From Vibrio variabilis (GTDB lineage Bacteria > Pseudomonadota > Gammaproteobacteria > Enterobacterales > Vibrionaceae): DNA of 64,000 nucleotides. Positions within the stretch are counted from its first letter, which is position 1, and every line of letters begins with the position of its first letter. Location of the stretch: the NCBI RefSeq assembly GCF_003263785.1, contig NZ_JYJK01000130.1:151892-215891 (forward strand), written 5' to 3'. Below are positions 27,806 to 37,944 of this stretch, one piece after another. The position numbers were made by a program, and so were the translations under genes. The notes under the pieces were generated by a model. It was not told the DNA's origin. It saw only the letters and a list, made by a program, of their open reading frames with translations, and made no database searches.

Positions 27806-27841
27806 TTTTCGATGTATCCTGTTTTAAAAGTGGTGAAAAGC

Positions 27842-28940
27842 TTACAGGCCTGATTTTAGGCTAGCTTCGATAAATTTGTCCAAGTCGCCATCAAGAACCG
27901 CTTGAGTGTTGCGGTTTTCAATGCCAGTACGCAAGTCTTTAATGCGTGAATCATCAAGTACGTAAGAGCGAATTTGGCTGCCCCAACCGATGTCAGATTT
28001 CGCATCTTCGTTCGCTTGCTTCTCTGCATTTTGCTTTTGCAGTTCATGCTCGAACAGTTTTGCACGCAGCTGTTTCATCGCTTGGTCTTTGTTTTTATGC
28101 TGAGAACGATCGTTCTGGCACTGAACCACGATGTTCGTTGGAACGTGAGTAATACGAACCGCAGATTCCGTGGTGTTAACGTGCTGACCACCCGCACCAG
28201 ATGCGCGGTAAACGTCGATACGAAGATCAGACGGGTTGATCTCGATATCAATGTTGTCATCAATCTCTGGATACACAAACGCAGACGCAAATGAAGTGTG
28301 ACGACGGCCGCTTGAGTCAAATGGTGACTTACGAACTAGACGGTGAACACCTGTCTCTGTACGCAGCCAACCATAAGCATACTCGCCCGATACCTTCACA
28401 GTCGCGCCTTTAAGGCCTGCCACTTCACCTTCTGATACTTCGATGATTTCTGTCTTGAAGCCTTTCGCTTCAGCCCAACGAAGATACATACGTAGCATCA
28501 TGTTAGTCCAGTCTTGCGCTTCGGTACCACCAGAGCCCGATTGCAAGTCGATGTAGCAATCTGACGCATCGTGATCACCGGCGAACATACGGCGGAACTC
28601 AAGCTTCTCTAGCTTGGCTTCCAGTTCAGCAAGTTCTGGTTCAATTTCATCGAAGGTTTCTTGGTCTTCTTCTTCAACCGCAAGCTCAAGAAGACCGTCT
28701 ACGTCTTCTACACCTTGGTCAAGAAGATCAATGGTTTCAACAACCGCTTCCAGTGAGGCACGTTCTTTACCGAGTGCTTGCGCACGCTCAGGCTCGTTCC
28801 ATACATTCGGTTGTTCAAGTTCTGCGTTGACTTCTTCTAGACGCTCTTTCTTAGCGTCATAGTCAAAGATACCCCCTCAGGATATTTGTGCGTTCAGACA
28901 CATCCTGTAGGCGGTTTTTGATAGGATTGATTTCAAACAT
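27842..28940 (-). CDS. prfB: Peptide chain release factor 2 with programmed +1 frameshift
   Basis: RF2 releases nascent chains at UGA and UAA. The 5' frame starts at the ATG at 28940 (MFEINPIKNRLQDV) and meets an in-frame TGA at 28863-28865, inside the canonical recoding sequence AGGGGGTATCTTTGAC. The internal Shine-Dalgarno (AGGGGG) and slippery CTT-T are intact. A +1 shift there gives 365 residues, exactly the E. coli length. The rest shows the RF2 SGSGGTEAQDW near the middle and the catalytic GGQ in RASGAGGQHVNTTESAVR. Recoding autoregulates RF2: low RF2 favours the shift. This is the only real frameshift in the window. Confidence 0.97.
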
Positions 28941-28957
28941 ATTTGCTCAGCATTTAT

Positions 28958-28986
28958 GAGTAGAATTTAACCGCAGAATTCTACTC
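28958..28986. repeat. Perfect 10-bp inverted repeat upstream of prfB
   Basis: GAGTAGAATT (28958-28967), nine bases, AATTCTACTC (28977-28986). It lies between recJ and prfB. There is no T-run on the minus strand, so it may be an operator or RNA hairpin rather than a terminator. Confidence 0.6.
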
Positions 28987-29044
28987 AAAAATGTGACGAA
29001 GATACAGGAAAATATCGATTTTCCTTGACCGAAATATTAAGCCC

Positions 29045-30783
29045 CTAGCGAGGCTCAATATGGTCGACCATCAGTTGCAGCGACTGGTTTCCACGAAACT
29101 CGTTAATATCCAGTTTGTAAGCGAGAGTGACCGTTTTCACCGAGGCATCTGGCCAGCGGCGCAGATCCACGTTAAAGGCGATCGCATCCAGCATAATGTT
29201 GGTGCCAAACCCTTTGTGCATCGGCTCAACCATCAGCTTGAGGTGTTTTTCACCCACCAACTTTTGATGCAGCACTTTAAACTCACCATCAAACACAGGA
29301 TCGGGGAACGCTTGCCCCCAAGGACCTCCAGCACGGATCTGCTCTGCTGTATGCATGGAAAACTCTTCCGGCATTAACTCGCCATCTGACAAGATAATCC
29401 CTTTTAGCGCGGTATCACCTAGCTCTTCACGCACCACCTCATCAAACAGCTTACTAAAGCGCTCAAAGTCTTTTTCCATAATAGTAAGACCGGCTGCCAT
29501 CGCGTGACCACCAAACTTCAAAATCAACCCCGGGTTCTGGGTATCAATACGGTCAAGGGCATCGCGCATATGCAGGCCTTGGATAGAGCGACAAGAGCCT
29601 TTGATCGTCCCTTCACCACCATCGGCAAACGCAATCACCGGACGGTGGAATTTGTCTTTGATACGCGAGGCCAAAATACCAATCACACCTTGGTGCCAGT
29701 CACGCTGGAACAGCGCTAGACCATAGGGCAGCGCCGCCTTATCGCTAATTTGCAAGCGCTCACAAAATGCCAATGCCTCTTGCTTCATGCCTTCTTCGAT
29801 GTCTTTACGTGTCTGGTTAAGTCCATCAAGCTCACTGGCCATACGACGAGCAGCGTGGATGTTATCCGACATTAAAAGCTCAACACCGAACGACATATCA
29901 TCCAAACGACCTGCCGCATTGATTCTTGGACCCAGTGCAAAGCCAAAATCGGATGCCACCAGCTTTCTTGCATCGCGCTTAGCGATTTCAATCAAAGCTT
30001 GAATGCCGGGTCTGGCTTTGCCTGCTCGAATTCGCTGTAAGCCTTGGTGCACTAATATGCGGTTGTTCTCATCCAAAGCCACCACATCGGCAACGGTACC
30101 GAGCGCCACCAAATCAATCAGCTCCATCAGTTTTGGCTCAGCCATACCTTGCTCGGCGAACCAATTGCGCTTTCTCATATAAACGCAAAGTGCCATCATC
30201 AGATAAAATGCAACGCCAACACCGGCAAGTGCTTTCGATGGAAACCCACACTCGTTGAGATTGGGGTTGACCATGGCATCCACATTCGGCAGCTCAGAAC
30301 CTGGTAAGTGGTGGTCAGTCACCAACACCTTGATGTTATTGTCTTTGGCGTACTGCACCCCGGAAATCGAAGAGACACCATTATCAACGGTCATGATGAC
30401 TTCAGCGCCAATCTCGATAGCTTGATCAACCACCTCAGGCTTAGGCCATAGCCATCTTCAAAACGGTTAGGCACTAAATAGTCCACATTGCGGCTGCCTA
30501 GCATTCGAAGAGCCAACACAGAAAGCGCAGAACTCGTTGCACCATCAGCATCAAAGTCACCGACGACAATAATGCGTTTTTGCTGCTCAATCGCCTCAAA
30601 CAGCAGCTCAACAGCGGCGTCAATGCCTGCTAGCTGTTGGTAGGAGTGCAGCCCTTTGGCCGCTTTTTCCAATTGAGCAACATCACTGACGCCACGGCTG
30701 ATGTACAGACGGCGTAGCAAAGCAGGAATAGAGTCAGGAAGTATCGAAATATCGACATCAGGACGGCGTTGGATTTCTATCAT
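29045..30783 (-). CDS. recJ: Single-strand DNA exonuclease RecJ, apparent frameshift
   Basis: RecJ is a 5'-3' ssDNA exonuclease of RecFOR recombination, mismatch and base-excision repair. DHH-family motifs are VVGDFDADGATSSAL (motif I), VTDHHLPG (motif III, DHH), and GGHAMAAGL with the DHHA1 domain. The frame breaks at plus-strand GG 30438-30439; one extra C on the coding strand restores FEDGYGLSPEVVDQAIEIGA and a 579-residue protein, the usual length. I start it at ATG 30783 (MIEIQRRP). It follows dsbC by 38 bases in the xerD-dsbC-recJ order known from E. coli. Confidence 0.95.
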
Positions 30784-30821
30784 AAAGTGCAATGGGCCTT
30801 AAAAGGCCCCAATCCTAATCG

Positions 30822-31616
30822 TTATTGAATTTGTTGAAGACGCTTTAGAAGATCAGCAGGAGGAAGGTAGCCACCGACCATTTCACCATTTGGTAGGAAG
30901 ATTGCTGGCGTGCCACTGATACCTAGCTCGCGTCCAAGCTCGTAGTGTTTAGCTACGGTCTCTTGGCACTGCTTCAGATCACCATCAAACACCGCTTCTT
31001 TGCGGTTAACTTTCGCATCGTGCATCGCGTCTGCTGGATTTTCTGAACACCAGATTTTCGCCATTTGATCAGCCACCGAGCCTGTCGCGCCTTGTCGTGG
31101 GTAAGCAAGGTAGCGCACCGTAATTCCAAGGTCGTTGTATTGTTCCATTTGGCTGTGCAGTCTCACGCAGTAGCCACACGTAATATCAGTGAATACCGTC
31201 ACTACGTACTTCTCGTCTTTTGCTTTGTATTCGATGACTGTGTCAGCAAAAGAGGCAATTTTTTCCGCATTGATTGGCGCTTGGCGCTCAGCAATCACGT
31301 CTTTGTAATTGCCGTCAGCATCAATCGAGTACAAGGTACCAGCAATAAAATGATCACCAGATGGTGATGCGAACAAGATACCGCCAGGAGTACGAACTTC
31401 TACCAGACCCGCAATATCTGAAGCCACGACTTCTGATACCTCAATGCCGATTTTGGCAAATCGTTCACGGATGGCCGCTTCGTCTGCTGTGCTGCTTACC
31501 GCCGCCGCTTCAACGACAGGTGCTGGTGTTACTTGGCTTGGTTGAGATTCTTCTGCACCGCAAGCCGTCACGAAAAATGGCAGAGAAAGTAGAGTTAAGC
31601 GGCGTAATACGCTCAT
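30822..31616 (-). CDS. dsbC: Thiol:disulfide interchange protein DsbC, predicted lipoprotein
   Basis: DsbC isomerises wrong disulfides in periplasmic proteins. I start it at the ATG at 31616 (AAAGGTGA upstream), 264 residues. The thioredoxin-fold active site is FTDITCGYCVRLH with CGYC, and the cis-Pro loop is GTPAIFLPNGEMVGGY. An N-terminal dimerisation domain precedes it. Instead of an ordinary Sec signal, the N-terminus is MSVLRRLTLLSLPFFVTACG with lipobox VTAC, so it is predicted to be a membrane-anchored lipoprotein with a linker rich in Pro, Ala and Val. E. coli DsbC is soluble. It lies between xerD and recJ. Confidence 0.93.
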   Translation of the reverse strand: MSVLRRLTLLSLPFFVTACGAEESQPSQVTPAPVVEAAAVSSTADEAAIRERFAKIGIEVSEVVASDIAGLVEVRTPGGILFASPSGDHFIAGTLYSIDADGNYKDVIAERQAPINAEKIASFADTVIEYKAKDEKYVVTVFTDITCGYCVRLHSQMEQYNDLGITVRYLAYPRQGATGSVADQMAKIWCSENPADAMHDAKVNRKEAVFDGDLKQCQETVAKHYELGRELGISGTPAIFLPNGEMVGGYLPPADLLKRLQQIQ

Positions 31617-31646
31617 TAAAATCACCTTTGTATAGAAAACGTTAAA

Positions 31647-32554
31647 TTAAGCCTTGGATGATGCTGGCTATGAATGTTCTTCAATCGTTCAGTTGCTACG
31701 TGAGTATAAATTTGTGTCGTGGATAAGTCACTATGCCCTAGCAACATCTGTACGACACGCAGGTCTGCACCATAGTTCAATAGGTGCGTCGCAAAAGCGT
31801 GTCTTAATACGTGTGGCGACAATAACTCGGTATCGATATCAGCCAACACAGCATAGAACTTAATACGGTGCCAAAAGGTTTGTCGAGTCATCTGCTTGGC
31901 GCGTTTACTTGGAAACACAACATCTGAGGTTTTCTCACCAAGCAGCTGCGGGCGACCTTTATCGATAAACTCAGAGATCCAATCAATGGCGTTCTCGCCC
32001 ATAGGCACTAAGCGCTCTTTGTTGCCTTTACCAACAACGCGCACCACGCCCTGTCTGAGGCTAATGTTTTCCATCGTCAGGCTCACAAGCTCTGTAACAC
32101 GAAGGCCTGTAGCGTAAAGAAGTTCTAGCATCGCTTTGTCGCGAAGCTCTATTGGATCGTTCGGATCGGGCGCATCAAGGAGCGCCGTCACTTGATCTTC
32201 GGTTAAATCTTTCGGTAGTCGCTTGGGAAGTTTGGGGCTCACCAATAGTGCAGTCGGATCATCCGAGCGCAGTTTTTCTCGGTGCAGATATTGGAACAAT
32301 CGACGGATCGCAGACAGCATTCTCGCTCTGGAGCTATGCTGGTAGTTTTGATCCGCCAACCAGCTTTGATACTCCTGCAAGCCCGCTAAACTAATAAAAT
32401 CCAGTTTATAGTTGTGCTCATGCATCCATTTCAACAACTTCACCAAATCATTTCGATAAGACGCCAAGGTGTTTTCTGACAACCCTCGCTCCATCCACAT
32501 GGAGTCGAGAAATTGCTCCACTAAGCCCTGATCTTGGATATTGACGTCGCTCAC
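31647..32554 (-). CDS. xerD: Site-specific tyrosine recombinase XerD, probable frameshift at end
   Basis: XerD with XerC resolves chromosome dimers at dif. The start is the GTG at 32554 with AAGAGG five bases upstream; the longer reading is non-homologous. Catalytic residues are visible: Arg in TGLRVTELVSL, Lys in GKGNKERLVP, HxxR in LSPHVLRHAFATHL, His in LLGHSDLSTTQIYTH with the nucleophile Tyr. As written the tail runs on to 31622. One added G on the coding strand at plus-strand CC 31652-31653 ends it HHPRA, exactly like E. coli XerD, with 302 residues and a stop at 31647. It heads the dsbC-recJ-prfB-lysS run. Confidence 0.94.
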
Positions 32555-32712
32555 GACTACCTCTTGGATGTTTATACAGTACTTTGAACAGAGTAAGCGA
32601 GAAAAAACCAGATTGCCATAAAAAACCACCACCTAGCGAATAAGCGCTGCAAAGATGGTCGAATTCAGAGTAGAATCTTGGCCAATCATCACAACCAAGA
32701 TACAGTGAAGTT

Positions 32713-33231
32713 ATGAAAATAGGCTTATTTTACGGCTCGTCCACCTGCTACACCGAGATGGCTGCAGAGAAAATCCGCGACATCATCGGCCCTGATATCG
32801 TCGACATCTTCAACGTAAAAGAGACACCTATTACCAAGATGAGCGAATACGACCTGCTCATCTTAGGCATTTCCACTTGGGATTTTGGTGAACTCCAGGA
32901 AGACTGGGGCGCAATTTGGGATCAAATCTCCGGTGTATCACTTAATGATAAAGTCGTCGCTCTGTTCGGGTTAGGCGATCAGGAAGGCTATGGCGAATGG
33001 TATCTCGATGCCATGGGCATGCTACACGACGAGCTTAAACCAACCGGCGCGCAATTCATTGGGTACTGGAATAACCAAGGCTACGAATTTGAAGCGTCAA
33101 AAGCACTCACCGAAGATGGCAGTCAGTTTGTCGGTCTTGCTTTGGATGAAGACTCTCAATACGAGCTCAGCGACGAGCGCATTGCAAGCTGGGTTGAGCA
33201 GATCCTTGTTGAGTATCAGCAAACGCTTTGA
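32713..33231 (+). CDS. fldB: Flavodoxin FldB
   Basis: A 172-residue long-chain flavodoxin, an FMN electron carrier in the cytoplasm. The phosphate-binding loop is FYGSSTCYTEMAAEKI at the N-terminus. The FMN-flanking aromatic stretches are STWDFGELQEDW near residue 57 and GLGDQEGYGEWYLDAMG near residue 90. Its position, divergent from xerD, marks it as the FldB paralogue as in E. coli rather than FldA. In E. coli fldB belongs to the SoxRS response; I see no clear SoxS site here. Confidence 0.93.
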   Translation: MKIGLFYGSSTCYTEMAAEKIRDIIGPDIVDIFNVKETPITKMSEYDLLILGISTWDFGELQEDWGAIWDQISGVSLNDKVVALFGLGDQEGYGEWYLDAMGMLHDELKPTGAQFIGYWNNQGYEFEASKALTEDGSQFVGLALDEDSQYELSDERIASWVEQILVEYQQTL

Positions 33232-33257
33232 TGCTGACAAAGAAAAAATACCTAAAC

Positions 33258-33293
33258 AAACGGCGCCTATCAAGCGCCGTTTTTCGTTTTTTT
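33258..33293. terminator. Terminator after fldB
   Basis: AAACGGCGC-CTATCAA-GCGCCGTTTTTCG hairpin. Confidence 0.88.
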
Positions 33294-33332
33294 GCAGTCT
33301 TACTGGCAGACTTTTTCTATTAGCATGCTCTA

Positions 33333-34643
33333 CTAGGCAGCTTCTTGCTCTAGACTTTGGTCACTTCGACCAATAAAGCACATGCAAACAATTGCACCAA
33401 ATGTAGGCATTACCCAACCCATGCCCACACTAAACAGTGGCAATGCGTTGAATGCAGACACATCAATACCCGCTACTTTCGCAGCATCGATCATGGCAAA
33501 TGCCAGTGATACTAAGATAACCACGCGGTAAGCAAGTTTCGGGTTCGCTAGGTACTTGCGAGTAAATGTCAAAGCGACTAGCGCAATCGCTACTGGGTAT
33601 AGTGCAAACAGTACCGGAACCGATAGTGAGATAAGCTGTGCCAAACCAACGTTTGCTACAACAGCACATGCCACACCAATGATCACAACCCACTTCTGGT
33701 AGCTGATAGATGTGAGTGAGCTGAAGTAATCAGAACACGCTGAGATCAGACCGATCGCCGTCGTCAAACACGCGAGCAATACAATCACAGAAAGTACGAT
33801 TTGCCCGTATGGACCAAACAAGGCTTGTACGTATTGGCTTAAGATAGCACCGCCGTTGTCAGCACCTGCTGCAACCGTCGCGCTTGTCGCACCTAGGTAG
33901 AACAGTGAGATGTAGACAAATGCAAGACCTGCTGCTGCAATGAATGCCGCGCTAATTAGGTACTTAGTCGTTGCTGCTTGCTCAGTGATGCCTTTCTTAC
34001 GCAGTGCATCCACAATCAACATACCAAACATCAAAGAGCCGAAGGTGTCCATGGTGTTGTAACCTTCAAGGAAGCCTTTGGTCAGAGGCTGACTTAGGTA
34101 CTCTCCAACTGGAGTAATCATCTCACCTTGTGGGTCAATGAATACCGCACCAGCAAGAACAATGAGGCCAACAAACAGAACAGGCGTAAGCACCTTGCCG
34201 ATCACATCAATCAGTTTGCCTTGCGACCAAGCAAATGACATAGCAACAGCAAAAAACAGGATTGAGAAAATCGTTAGGTGGACTTGGGCGGCGTCAGCGA
34301 AGAATGGGCGAATCGCCATTTCATAGGCGACTAGACCGGTACGAGGCGCAGCGAATGCAGGGCCGATAATAATAAAGATCAGTACCGCAATCAGCGTCGC
34401 CGCTTTCTTTGGCAAATCTTTTGTCAGGTGCTCCCAAGAGCCTCCTGCCACTGCAACAGCAATAATGGTAATAAGAGGAAGACCTACTGCAGTGAGAAGA
34501 AAACCAGTCATTGCTGGGAGCAAGTTCTCACCCGCTAATTGACCCGCTAGTGGTGGAAAGATGATGTTGCCAGCACCAAGGAAAAACGCAAACAGCATAA
34601 AGCCGACTGCTATAATATCTGTTGTTTTTAACGTCTGTTTCAC
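33333..34643 (-). CDS. brnQ: Branched-chain amino acid transporter (LIVCS/BrnQ family)
   Basis: A sodium-coupled Leu/Ile/Val importer with 12 predicted membrane segments and 436 residues. I start it at the GTG at 34643 (VKQTLKTTDIIAVGF), preceded by AAGGGC; the longer frame upstream adds 31 unrelated residues. The family motif FMLFAFFLGAGNIIFPPLAG follows the start directly. The last third is strongly hydrophobic. It is a single gene, convergent with fldB. The roughly 300-base gap to trmN6 (34644-34939) is AT-rich and must hold divergent promoters. Confidence 0.93.
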   Translation of the reverse strand: MKQTLKTTDIIAVGFMLFAFFLGAGNIIFPPLAGQLAGENLLPAMTGFLLTAVGLPLITIIAVAVAGGSWEHLTKDLPKKAATLIAVLIFIIIGPAFAAPRTGLVAYEMAIRPFFADAAQVHLTIFSILFFAVAMSFAWSQGKLIDVIGKVLTPVLFVGLIVLAGAVFIDPQGEMITPVGEYLSQPLTKGFLEGYNTMDTFGSLMFGMLIVDALRKKGITEQAATTKYLISAAFIAAAGLAFVYISLFYLGATSATVAAGADNGGAILSQYVQALFGPYGQIVLSVIVLLACLTTAIGLISACSDYFSSLTSISYQKWVVIIGVACAVVANVGLAQLISLSVPVLFALYPVAIALVALTFTRKYLANPKLAYRVVILVSLAFAMIDAAKVAGIDVSAFNALPLFSVGMGWVMPTFGAIVCMCFIGRSDQSLEQEAA

Positions 34644-34939
34644 AGATATGCCCTTACTTGTTATGTTGTGTTTCTGTAGAAGGAATCTTGGTTCCCTCGT
34701 AAAATAAGGCGGGCATGATGACGAATCACTAGTCAATAAGCAATAGATATAGATATAAACACTATATAAATTTGTTTAATTGAATTAAAAGCAGTTTGAA
34801 TAACTAGACTGACAAATAAAAGCGGAATTTTATCTCGATCATTTTCTTACACACATCGCTTACATGCAGAACATATCACTACTCAAAAATTTAACACTAG
34901 TACCTATCACTAAAAAGCAAACGATTAACAAGATAACTT

Positions 34940-35662
34940 ATGACTAGTAGCACATCAAAAACGAAAGGCTTTCAATTCAAACAGTTCGCCATTCTCGATG
35001 GTCACTCAGGGATGCCTGTCAGCACCGATGGCGTACTTCTGGGTGCGTGGGCACAATATTCCAGCGCCGAGCGACTGCTCGATATCGGTACTGGTACAGG
35101 CCTTCTAGCCTTGATGAGTGCGCAGCGCTTTCAAACTGCCGCGATAACAGCGATCGATATCGACAGCACGGCGATTAATGACGCCAAACGCAACTTTGCG
35201 GAAACTGGATGGAGTGAGCGTCTAACTCTGCTTCAAGGAGATATATTAAAGCAGAGCTTTAGCGAGCGCTTTACTGGGATCATTTGCAACCCACCCTACT
35301 TCAATAGCGGTGAAGTCGCGCACAATGCTCAGCGAGCGACCGCCAGACACACCCATACCCTAGCTCATGAGCAATTACTAGAACGCTGCCAAACCTTGCT
35401 TACAGAAGAGGGGCAAGCCAGCTTTGTCCTACCAACACCAGAAGGTGAGCAGTTCATCGCAATGGCTAAGCAACAGGGTTGGCATTTAACACGTCTATGT
35501 CGAGTGCAAACTACCCCTAAAAAGCCTTGTCACCGTCTGCTGTTCACCTTAAGTAAAGTATTTGAAGCGTGTAGAGAGGAGCATTTGGTTATCCATGGTG
35601 ACGCCGGTGGATATTCTGCGGACTTTATTACTCTAACTAAAGACTTTTACCTTAAAATGTAA
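34940..35662 (+). CDS. trmN6: tRNA1(Val) (adenine(37)-N6)-methyltransferase
   Basis: YfiC/TrmN6 methylates A37 of tRNA1-Val using SAM. The 240-residue protein has the SAM-binding motif LLDIGTGTGLLALMSA near residue 48 and the catalytic NPPY motif in IICNPPYFNSGEV near residue 115, typical of N6-adenine methyltransferases. RATARHT following NPPY is conserved in YfiC. Its neighbour is srmB, as in E. coli where yfiC and srmB are adjacent but divergent; here both are on the plus strand. Confidence 0.93.
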   Translation: MTSSTSKTKGFQFKQFAILDGHSGMPVSTDGVLLGAWAQYSSAERLLDIGTGTGLLALMSAQRFQTAAITAIDIDSTAINDAKRNFAETGWSERLTLLQGDILKQSFSERFTGIICNPPYFNSGEVAHNAQRATARHTHTLAHEQLLERCQTLLTEEGQASFVLPTPEGEQFIAMAKQQGWHLTRLCRVQTTPKKPCHRLLFTLSKVFEACREEHLVIHGDAGGYSADFITLTKDFYLKM

Positions 35663-35761
35663 GTGCGCCGCGCGTTCGTTTGAGTATAATAGCCGCCCTA
35701 CTTTTTCCCTGTTTGATGTTTTTTTGTTCAGGGTTAACCTACGTCTTGTGGAGACACTATA

Positions 35762-36991
35762 GTGATCAGAACCTTTGCCGAACTCGATCTAGATCCGGTC
35801 CTTTTAGAAGCGATTGAAGAAATGGGCTTTAGCCGCCCAACTGATATCCAGGCTCAGGCTATTCCACAAGCATTGGATGCAAGGGATATTCTTGCCTCGG
35901 CACCAACAGGAACAGGTAAAACCGCGTCTTTTGCCATCCCAGCCATTCAGTACTTGCTCGACTTCCCTCGCAAGAAGGCAGGGCCAGCACGCATTTTGAT
36001 CCTAACGCCAACTCGTGAGCTGGCAATGCAAGTAGCAGAGCAAGCAACGGCACTCGCGAAGTACACTCGTCTTAAAGTCGCGACCATTACCGGTGGTGTC
36101 ACCTATGACTCACACGCTGCCACACTGGCAGAGACTCAAGATATCGTGGTAGCAACGCCAGGCCGTTTGATGGAATACATCGAAGCAGAGCGCTTTGACT
36201 GCCGTGCTATCGAATGGTTAGTACTGGATGAAGCAGACCGCATGTTGGATTTGGGCTTTGGTCCAACGGTTGACCGCCTATCAGCAGAGTGTCGCTGGCG
36301 TAAGCAAACGCTGCTGTTCTCTGCAACGCTTGAAGGTCGTGGTGTAGAAGGTTTCACTGCCGATCTTTTGAAAAATCCAGCAGAACTCGAAGCACAGCCA
36401 TCAACACGCGAGCGCAAAAAGATCACCCAGTGGTATCACCGCGCCGATGATGCGAGCCACAAACTGAACTTGCTAAAACACATCCTAACCGAGCAAGCTC
36501 AGCGTACTATCGTATTCGTAAAGACGCGCGAACGGCTAGGCGAGCTTCGTCAGCAGTTAGATAGCGCGCAGATCCCATGCTCGTGGATCCAAGGTGAAAT
36601 GCTACAAGATCGTCGTAACAACGCGATCAGCCGCTTCCGTGATGGCCAAGTGAATGTCCTGCTCGCGACCGATATCGCCGCACGTGGTATCGATTTGCCA
36701 GATGTCTCTCACGTCATCAACTACGACATGCCACGCAGTGCCGACGTCTACCTGCACCGCATCGGTCGTACTGCTCGCGCAGGTAAAAAAGGCATCGCTA
36801 TCTCTATTGTAGAAGCACACGATCAACCAATGATGGATCGCGTCGCTCGCTACACCAAAGAGACCATCAAAGAGCGCTTCATCGACGGCATGCGTCCAAC
36901 GCACAAAAAGCCAGTCTTCAAGAAGAAAAAGCCAAAGAAAGACGACAAGAAAAAAGCGGTGAAGAAAAAGAAAAGCGCTAAGAAGAAATAA
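35762..36991 (+). CDS. srmB: ATP-dependent RNA helicase SrmB
   Basis: A DEAD-box helicase that acts early in 50S subunit assembly. The nine motifs are visible in order: Q-motif FSRPTDIQAQAIP, Walker A SAPTGTGKT, PTRELAMQ, VLDEADRML (DEAD), FSATL (SAT), FVKTRERL, ATDIAARGIDLPDV and HRIGRTARAG. After the helicase core (to about residue 360) comes a lysine-rich tail of about 30 residues for RNA binding. It starts at the GTG at 35762, 100 bases after trmN6. A terminator follows. Confidence 0.94.
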   Translation: MIRTFAELDLDPVLLEAIEEMGFSRPTDIQAQAIPQALDARDILASAPTGTGKTASFAIPAIQYLLDFPRKKAGPARILILTPTRELAMQVAEQATALAKYTRLKVATITGGVTYDSHAATLAETQDIVVATPGRLMEYIEAERFDCRAIEWLVLDEADRMLDLGFGPTVDRLSAECRWRKQTLLFSATLEGRGVEGFTADLLKNPAELEAQPSTRERKKITQWYHRADDASHKLNLLKHILTEQAQRTIVFVKTRERLGELRQQLDSAQIPCSWIQGEMLQDRRNNAISRFRDGQVNVLLATDIAARGIDLPDVSHVINYDMPRSADVYLHRIGRTARAGKKGIAISIVEAHDQPMMDRVARYTKETIKERFIDGMRPTHKKPVFKKKKPKKDDKKKAVKKKKSAKKK

Positions 36992-37009
36992 ACGCGAACA
37001 TCAAATAAT

Positions 37010-37047
37010 AGAAAAGGGTGTCAGACTTGGTCTGACACCCTTTTTGA
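37010..37047. terminator. Terminator between srmB and yaaA
   Basis: AAAAGGGTGTCAGAC-TTG-GTCTGACACCCTTTTT, a 15-bp near-perfect bidirectional hairpin. Confidence 0.93.
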
Positions 37048-37064
37048 TCACTTTCGATATCTAA

Positions 37065-37838
37065 TTACTGCTCTTCGCGCTTAAACACCAGCTCCGTCGC
37101 CGTCGATTCTTCTTCAACAAAGTAGTAGCCTGCAACATCGAATGCCGTCAGCTTTTCAATCGAATCAATACGGTTCTCGATGATGTAACGTGCCATCATG
37201 CCGCGTGCTTTTTTAGCATAAAAACTGATGACCTTGTATTGGCCGTTTTTGCAGTCTTTAAATACGGGTGTAATCACCTTGCCATCGAGCTGTTTTGGCT
37301 TGACCGCCTTAAAGTACTCATTCGATGCTAGGTTAATCAGCACATTGTCACCCTGTGCATTCAGTGCATCATTGAGCTTGTTGGTGATAATGTCGCCCCA
37401 GAATTGGTACAGGTTAGTGCCGCGCTCATTGGCAAGCTTAGTGCCCATCTCTAAACGATAAGGCTGCATTAAGTCCAATGGCTTGAGTAGACCATAAAGG
37501 CCAGAGAGCATGCGCAAGTGCTGCTGAGCAAAGTCAAAGTCATCCTCAGACAAACTTTCTGCTTCCAATCCAGTGTATACATCGCCTTTAAACGCGAGGA
37601 TAGCTTGACGAGCATTGTCTGTTGTAAACGTTTCTGACCACTCTTCAAAACGCGCCACGTTCAAGCCAGCGATCTTATCGCTCACCTTCATCAAAGCAGA
37701 GACATCGGCCGGGGTGAGCTTACGACACTCCTTGATAAGCTCAGCAGAATGTTCAATCAACTCTGGTTGAGTGAATCGCTCGGTGGCGAGCGGTGACTCA
37801 TAATCTAGGGTCTTCGCGGGTGAAACAACAATAAGCAT
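37065..37838 (-). CDS. yaaA: Peroxide stress protein YaaA
   Basis: A 257-residue YaaA/DUF328 protein, which in E. coli lowers intracellular iron and protects DNA from Fenton damage during hydrogen peroxide stress. Signature stretches are SPAKTLDYESPLATER at the N-terminus, FKGDVYTGLEAESLSEDDF, LRMLSGLYGLLKPLDLMQPY and ASNEYFKAVK. In E. coli it belongs to the OxyR regulon. No obvious OxyR site could be verified by eye here. Confidence 0.94.
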   Translation of the reverse strand: MLIVVSPAKTLDYESPLATERFTQPELIEHSAELIKECRKLTPADVSALMKVSDKIAGLNVARFEEWSETFTTDNARQAILAFKGDVYTGLEAESLSEDDFDFAQQHLRMLSGLYGLLKPLDLMQPYRLEMGTKLANERGTNLYQFWGDIITNKLNDALNAQGDNVLINLASNEYFKAVKPKQLDGKVITPVFKDCKNGQYKVISFYAKKARGMMARYIIENRIDSIEKLTAFDVAGYYFVEEESTATELVFKREEQ

Positions 37839-37865
37839 GACTTTACTCTTTTAATAGTGGTTTAC

Positions 37866-37921
37866 TTCAGTATAAAAAAAGCCACGCACTTTCATCAATG
37901 AAATAGTGCATGGCTTTTTCT
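37866..37921. terminator. Long terminator hairpin between yaaA and the symporter gene
   Basis: AAAAAGCCACGCACTTTCAT and ATGAAATAGTGCATGGCTTTTT form a long imperfect stem with T-runs on both sides. The symporter gene, on the same strand, lies to its right. Confidence 0.85.
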
Positions 37922-37944
37922 ATTTTTGAGATAGGTAAAAGCGA

